Source: Prostheceraeus crozeri (Eukaryota; Platyhelminthes; Polycladida; Euryleptidae). From it: 64,000 nucleotides of DNA. Below, one piece after another: positions 58,559 through 64,000 of this stretch; the stretch's first letter is position 1; each line of letters begins with the position of its first letter. The notes below the pieces were generated by a model. The model was not told the origin of the DNA. It saw only the letters and a list, made by a program, of their open reading frames with translations, and searched no databases. A program made the position numbers and the translations under genes. The DNA lies in contig CAJQUW010007926.1 of NCBI GenBank assembly GCA_907163375.1, forward strand, positions 62,001 to 126,000. Direction: 5' to 3'.

Positions 58559-61500
58559 TCTTCATGTCGTCACCAGTGGTGCTGCGACCATGTGTTGGTT
58601 ATCTGTGTCACTAAATCCTGGGAATCATGTCTAAAATGTTGATGTGATTAGGTTGAAAAACAGTGTAAAAGAAGCACTGGGTTTTTCGTTTAAGAGTCTG
58701 TTTTTTGCATGCACTACTGTATATTTTACTAACTTCATTAAAGGATTAAACTGCGACCTATTTCGATCGTTTAGTAGGCAGGGTTGCTGGAGCACGTTGA
58801 CATTGCTACCGGACTGTGCCGTAGAGTTGAACGACCGATTAAGCATATTTTTACGATAACAATTTAGAGTAGAAGCAGCGGGGGAAATGGAGTGATACTG
58901 TCCCTCGAAGTAGCATACGAAATCTACGTAGATAGAACTTTTGAAGAAAACAACACCAATTTTCGCTTATAGAGGACATCAGCATAATCAGCGTTTGTAT
59001 TTGACTTCTTGTGTTCTTACTGTTGCTTTTTTCACCCTCAAATAACAAACTTCATCTAAATACGGTAAGAACACTAAAATACAGACTATTACATAATGCC
59101 CCAAATATCTGTATAAAAAACTACTTTCACTGATGTGTGATAATTTGAAATGTTCATTTATTTGTCACAAAGTCCTACCTGCATGCATTATTATATATAT
59201 GTATGTTTAAATTGGGGTCCACCACATAAGGCACATGCCTACATCCACTCACTATCAGGTAAATTTCATGCCATTACATTCTTGACTTTCTAATCGATAT
59301 GGCTTAGCACGTTTCTGACATATTTATGAAATTAGTGAAATTTTCTACAGCAAAATACGAATCCTTTCAAAATAGATGTAGTTCCGAACGATAACATGCT
59401 ACTCACATCTATCTAATTTTGACATTTCAAAATTCATGAATCAATGAGAACCTATATTTTTATCTAGCATGCATTGATAAAAATACAAAGTGACTAATCG
59501 TTATCAAGTACCCGGCAAGCCTAAGAAACAGACCTTGCATGTGTGATACCGATAATCGACATCGATTGTGGAGGCATTGTCGAAAAACCAAAGCACAACA
59601 TGCTTGGGCATGGGCACGTTAGTCGCTGACAGATACTGAATAAAAAATTGTATATATTATTGGGGATTTGAATTTGTCCGAAATCGTGACTACTTGTCTA
59701 TGAACAGAAAAAAATTGGGATGGGCCATGTATTCAATGCATCCATTCCCAAATGTTTGTCTAGTGTAATAAAGAAAGACCAGATAAAAACAATGTCAAAC
59801 TTGAACTTCTGAGACGAAATATCACGTCTTCACCTTACATCCACGATCTCAAATTGTACATGTATTTTTCTGTATGAAATAAAATATTGATTTATCGAAT
59901 TTAAATTGTTATTAATTTGAACATCAAAAGTTTTTGGGTTCCAACTGAATAAGTCAGAAGCGACAAGTTATTGATTACCTCCCGCCACAAAACCCCATTC
60001 AAAATTGAAGTTCATGAAGGATGGAAGTTAACGTAAGCATAACTTTTTTGAAGTGGGATCATGCATATGGTTCATCTGATTGAGAAGGTCCGACAGGAAA
60101 TGATGATCTAGGAGGGAGCCTTGCGTGAAATAGTAGAATCCATTTATCAATTGTCCTCAGAGGGTCTGTCGGTATTGCGTTGAAAACAAGTAGATTTCTA
60201 TGCCTGGGGACATCTCCGACTCAATGAGGGAATAGTTGTACAGCACAGGTTTGTCTGATTGCTGATCTGTCACACCACATTCAGCTGAGCAATTGATGCC
60301 GGCAGTGCTCATTTCTTAGTAAAGTACAACGTTGTACAGTAGTGGATTCACGAATGTAGGTTTCATGAAAATTCAATTTTTAATAAAAAAGCCGCAATTT
60401 TCTTATCTTTTCGCAACTAAAATAGTGATACTACATACTTTGAATTGCATTGTTTAATGTTTTCTCAGAAGTAGGGGAAAATAGATAACTACAGAGCAAA
60501 ATTAATTTGGATTTTGCACCACTACATAGGTATGTTCATTGGCACAAGAAGATTGCGCACTTGTCCTGTTTCTTGAGAGACATAAAAATTGGCTGCGCTG
60601 CCTTCACAAAGTGATCAGAGGGTACGGTACTAGAAGGGAAGTGAACAAAGCTTCTTGATGTGGACAACTGATTGTAGTTGGGGAAAAGGTAAACATTCAT
60701 CTTCACTTGCTTGGCCAGGCAGTTTGGACCGGACTAGTGGAAATCTACTGTGTGGGAAACCATGAGGTCCTCGTCTATCCGGAAAGATGAAGAGGAATCT
60801 AAGCAGTATATGCAAGAGGTCATATCACCCGAGCTGCTAGTTAATACTGCACGGATGAATGAATTAACATTGTCTATACTCGGAAGCACATAAAGCACGG
60901 AGCCTTGCTTCCATGTGGGCGAGTTATCATTTATCCCATTCTTTTTGTGCTGAGTGTTTAGCAAGAATGCATAGTGTACCTATTTTAAGGCTTAGGTTTG
61001 AACCAATTTCTCCCGGACGCAGATCGAAAAAAACTCTGCCACAAGGCGACAGCGCCTAACTTTAAACGTTGAGGCCTGTTTAGTTGAAATAGAAAGTTTG
61101 CAGTGCATGGACAATATAAACATGGATGCTTTAAATCAAACTCGAGTCTAACTGTCACAAGCATCGAAATTTCTTATTCGCTGCAATATTCTGGTATTCA
61201 CTTCAAGTCTAATACTCCTTGACAAATACTAAGGCTATAAATTCTCAGGACAATGTAGTCATGTCAAAAGGAAGCCAGTATTAATGAAACTTGAGTGACA
61301 AAGGGCATGCACTTTTGTAGAAAACAAAATTAACGAAATGTATTTCAGCACTGTGACGGCTTCCGAGACAATCACCATCCAGCTAGCTGTCGCATTGTCA
61401 GAAAAATGTTCATATTACTGACCAAATGTTAGTGCGAGAAATCAGCATAAATGTTTTCAGGATTCAAAGGTGTAAGCACAAATTAAGCGACACAAGAACA

Positions 61501-61947
61501 AGCAAAAGTCTGGCCAAGTAGGACATGATTGTCTCGGGTATCTGTATCAATCATTATCAGTTGATATCAAAGTCATGCATTTAATCGATATTCATTATCT
61601 ACAGGTGATGATAAATTTCACATGTCATTCCCATAACATCTGCTGAAATAATATTCCTTCAAATTTCTAAAAACTGAGTCATGGCTTACATGTCACAGGA
61701 ACGTAGTAAAATCCAAACGAGGTAAACAAAAGCACATGCTTACCGATTCAAATTCGCGCTTTAAAATATAATACTCATGTATTTCCTCATAACACATTAC
61801 ATATTTACCACATGTGTAGTTTTATTAATTAATTCGTTTCTCAATTTAGTAAATAGAGAAAATAATTTTTTGTCATAATTACACTTTATCATTACAAAAA
61901 TATTTATTTAAATATGAAAGAAATCAGCTGTTCTATAGTTCCAGGCG
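58559..61947. other. Stretch without a supported gene
   Basis: AT-rich. Minus-strand frames at 60630-60964 (LYVLPSIDNVNSFIRAVL) look somewhat protein-like but have no splice context or family match. No mobile element recognised. Confidence 0.4.
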
Positions 61948-62142
61948 ATGATGGTTTTATCTAACGAAGAGAAACAGAAATTAGTTGCGCAGAATAATGC
62001 ACGATTTCTGAAAGTTCAACATGTCTTTCTCAAGAAAGACATGTACAAAAGAAAAGTTGACGGGATCTGTAACCCTAAGGATGGGGATTTTTATGTATTG
62101 AAATTGGCGAAGGGATTTTCAAAGCGTTACCAAGTTTCGTGA
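61948..62142 (+). CDS. Hypothetical 64-codon frame
   Basis: Reads NEEKQKLVAQNNARFLKVQH and ends GFSKRYQVS. The possible acceptor ttctatagttccag ends just before it (about 61943). I do not recognise it; it overlaps nothing else and could be a chance frame or a terminal exon. Confidence 0.2.
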   Translation: MMVLSNEEKQKLVAQNNARFLKVQHVFLKKDMYKRKVDGICNPKDGDFYVLKLAKGFSKRYQVS

Positions 62143-62170
62143 AATATATAAATAGTGCTGTTTCACTAAC

Positions 62171-62299
62171 CAGAGCATGTCTCAGTTGTTCTGGTTTTTC
62201 AATGTAAATACATTTTAACTCATCATAACCTAAACAACTGTCACATTCACCCAGGCCAGTGATGCACCAGTGTTCCTCAACCACTCCGTGATCTCCCAT
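62171..62299 (-). CDS. Candidate first exon of an unrecognised gene
   Basis: ATG at 62299 opens 43 codons (MGDHGVVEEHWCITGLGECD then SCLGYDELKCIYIEKPEQLR, HAL) up to a donor CTCTG|GTTAGTG at 62170. The composition is protein-like (acidic, four Cys) and unlike the AT-rich background frames. No family is recognised and no further exon was found downstream, so this is tentative. Confidence 0.35.
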
Positions 62300-62389
62300 T
62301 GCATAATAGTTAATGATAAGAACAAAACAAGTTAATGAACTGAAATATTGGAAATAACGACACAATTTAGGCACATGCAACGATCCCAA

Positions 62390-63760
62390 ATTCGCATCCA
62401 AACAACCGTTGGACTAAGTAACTTAGTAACTCCTGTCTAAACTACTAATACTCGCACCCAAGCAAGTGTCAAACTTTGGGACTGCCGTCTAGACAGCTCA
62501 TATTCGTATCAAACAACTGTTAAACTGAGTTACTCTTCTCCAAGCAACTCATATTCGTATCCAAACAACTGGTAAACTTTGTGACTCCCGTCTAAACAGC
62601 TCACATTCGTATCCAAACAACTGCTAAACTCACTGACTCCTGTCTAAACAACTCATATTAGCAACCAAACAACCGTTAAACTGAGTTACTCTTCTCTAAA
62701 CAACTCATATTCGCAACCAAACAACTGTTAAACTGAGTTACTCTTCCCTAAACAACTCACATTCGTATCCAAACAACTGCTAAACTCACTGACTCCTGTC
62801 TAAACAACTCATATTCGAATCAAACAACTGTTAAACTGAGTTACTCCTCTCTAAACAACTCATATTTCTAACCAAACAATTGTTAAACATTGTGACTCCT
62901 GCCTAAACAACTCATATTCGTAACCAGACAACTGCCAAATTCAGTGACTCCTGTCTAAACAACATATTCGAACCCAAGCAACTGTTAAACTGAGTTACTC
63001 TTCTCTAAACAACTCATATTCGTATCCAAACAACTGTTAAACTTTGTGACTCCCGTCTAAGCACCTCTCATTCGTATCCAAACAACTGTTAAACTAAGTT
63101 ACTCCTGTCTAAACAACTCATATTCGCGACCAAACAACTGATAAACTAAGTTACTTTTCTCTAAACAACTCATATTCGTAACCAAACAACTGCCAAACTC
63201 GCTGACTCCTGTCTAAACAACTCATATTCGTATCCAAACAACTGTTTAACATTGTGACTCCTGCCTAAACAACTCTTATTCGCAACCAAACAACTGTTAA
63301 ACTAAGTTACTCCTGTCTAAACAACTCATATTCGCGACCAAACAACTGATAAACTGTTATTTTCTCTAAACAACTCATATTCGTAACCAAACAACTGCCA
63401 AATTCAGTGACTCCTGTCTAAACAACATATTCGAACCCAAGCAACTTTTAAACTGAGTTACTCTTCTCTAAACAACTCAAATTCGTGTCCAAACAACTGC
63501 CAAACTCGCTGACTCCTGTCTAAACAACTCATATTCGTATCCAAACAACTGTTTAACATTGTGACTCCTGCCTAAACAACTCTTATTCGCAACCAAACAA
63601 CTGTTAAACTAAGTTATTCCTGTCTAAACAACTCATATTCGCAACCAAACAACTGATAAACTAAGTTACTTTTCTCTAAACAACTCATATTCGCAGCCAA
63701 ACAACTGTTAAACTTTGTGACTCCCGTCTAAGCACCTCTCATTCGTATCCAAACAACTGA
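62390..63760. repeat. Minisatellite, 52-bp unit, about 26 copies
   Basis: The unit runs aaacaactcatattcgtatc, then caaacaactgttaaactgag, then ttactcctgtct. Copies vary in the ttactct/gtgactcc and cgtatcc/cgcaacc positions. Longer blocks recur at 62953 and 63416, and at 63243 and 63551, so there is higher-order structure. Confidence 0.93.
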
Positions 63761-64000
63761 TTCGGAGATTGCAACTGCTAAGAAGAGTCCGTTTCCGGAG
63801 ACAGTTGAGGACACATCATATATTCGATTCCTAACTCCGTTAGTGGGAAACATTCATTTGTCACATTTTCCTCTTCTTTCAGGTGATTGGCTTCTATCTT
63901 TTTCTGAATGCAGCATTTTTTCGTAAGCACGCCCAATACACGGTGCAACTGGAAATAATCAGTGAATAACAGTTGGCCTATGGTTTCTTTTGTACGTTTC
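63761..64000. other. Unique-looking end of window
   Basis: No feature recognised. Confidence 0.5.

Noticed and set aside
60630-60964. Two overlapping minus-strand frames with protein-like runs
   Set aside because: No start context, splice sites or family match; the two frames cannot both be coding.
62390-63760. Regular spaced repeats considered as a CRISPR array
   Set aside because: Whole 52-bp units repeat in tandem without unique spacers, in an animal genome; it is a minisatellite.

Overview
The window is AT-rich animal DNA: interrupted host genes with GT-AG introns, and a dense, mostly decayed population of transposons. A metazoan is certain from the two host genes. Frequent words such as taggcct and acatgta and the transposon mix would fit a marine invertebrate, perhaps an echinoderm or relative, but I cannot name the organism.

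Two host genes can be read. On the + strand, 855-9478 holds five exons coding the last 817 residues of an LRWD1/ORCA-like protein (origin-recognition-complex-associated, heterochromatin-linked). They comprise an AT-hook linker, a WD40 domain and a very acidic tail; the N-terminal leucine-rich repeats must lie upstream of the window. On the - strand, 54781 down to 13090, five exons splice in perfect phase into a complete 485-residue CREB3/CREB3L-type transcription factor: acidic activation region, pre-bZIP segment, bZIP, one membrane segment, RxxL site and lumenal tail. The two genes converge, with about 3.5 kb between their ends.

Most of the window is the intronic space of the CREB3L gene (intron 3 is 28.35 kb, intron 2 is 7.96 kb), filled with mobile elements. 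Intron 4 (13.4-16.6 kb) has a 0.68-kb element with 50-bp inverted ends and four internal 127-bp repeats. Intron 3 holds, in order: a hAT-like non-autonomous element (17.5-19.4 kb); a piggyBac transposase relic amid repeated AAGTGCTTAA palindromes (23.2-26.1 kb); a large inverted duplication (29.0-35.2 kb) with a broken DUF3504-type tyrosine recombinase in each arm, an unclassified transposase-like gene in the middle and a LINE inserted in that gene; a LINE tail (36.1 kb); a degenerate mariner (37.3-38.5 kb); a nearly whole Tc1 element with a spliceosomal-type intron (40.9-42.7 kb); another LINE tail (43.5 kb); and a hAT-type non-autonomous element (44.3-45.3 kb). Intron 2 holds a three-level nest: a hAT with a perfect 8-bp target duplication, containing a long hairpin, which is itself split by a PIF/Harbinger with two genes. 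It is followed by an I-clade-like LINE tail.

Upstream of CREB3L (54.8-64 kb) are a truncated hAT with a 6-bp target duplication (57.0-58.6 kb), one candidate first exon of an unrecognised gene (62171-62299, minus) and a 1.37-kb minisatellite with a 52-bp unit. No CRISPR array, rRNA or clear functional tRNA was seen; one 74-nt tRNA-like sequence lies in an LRWD1 intron.
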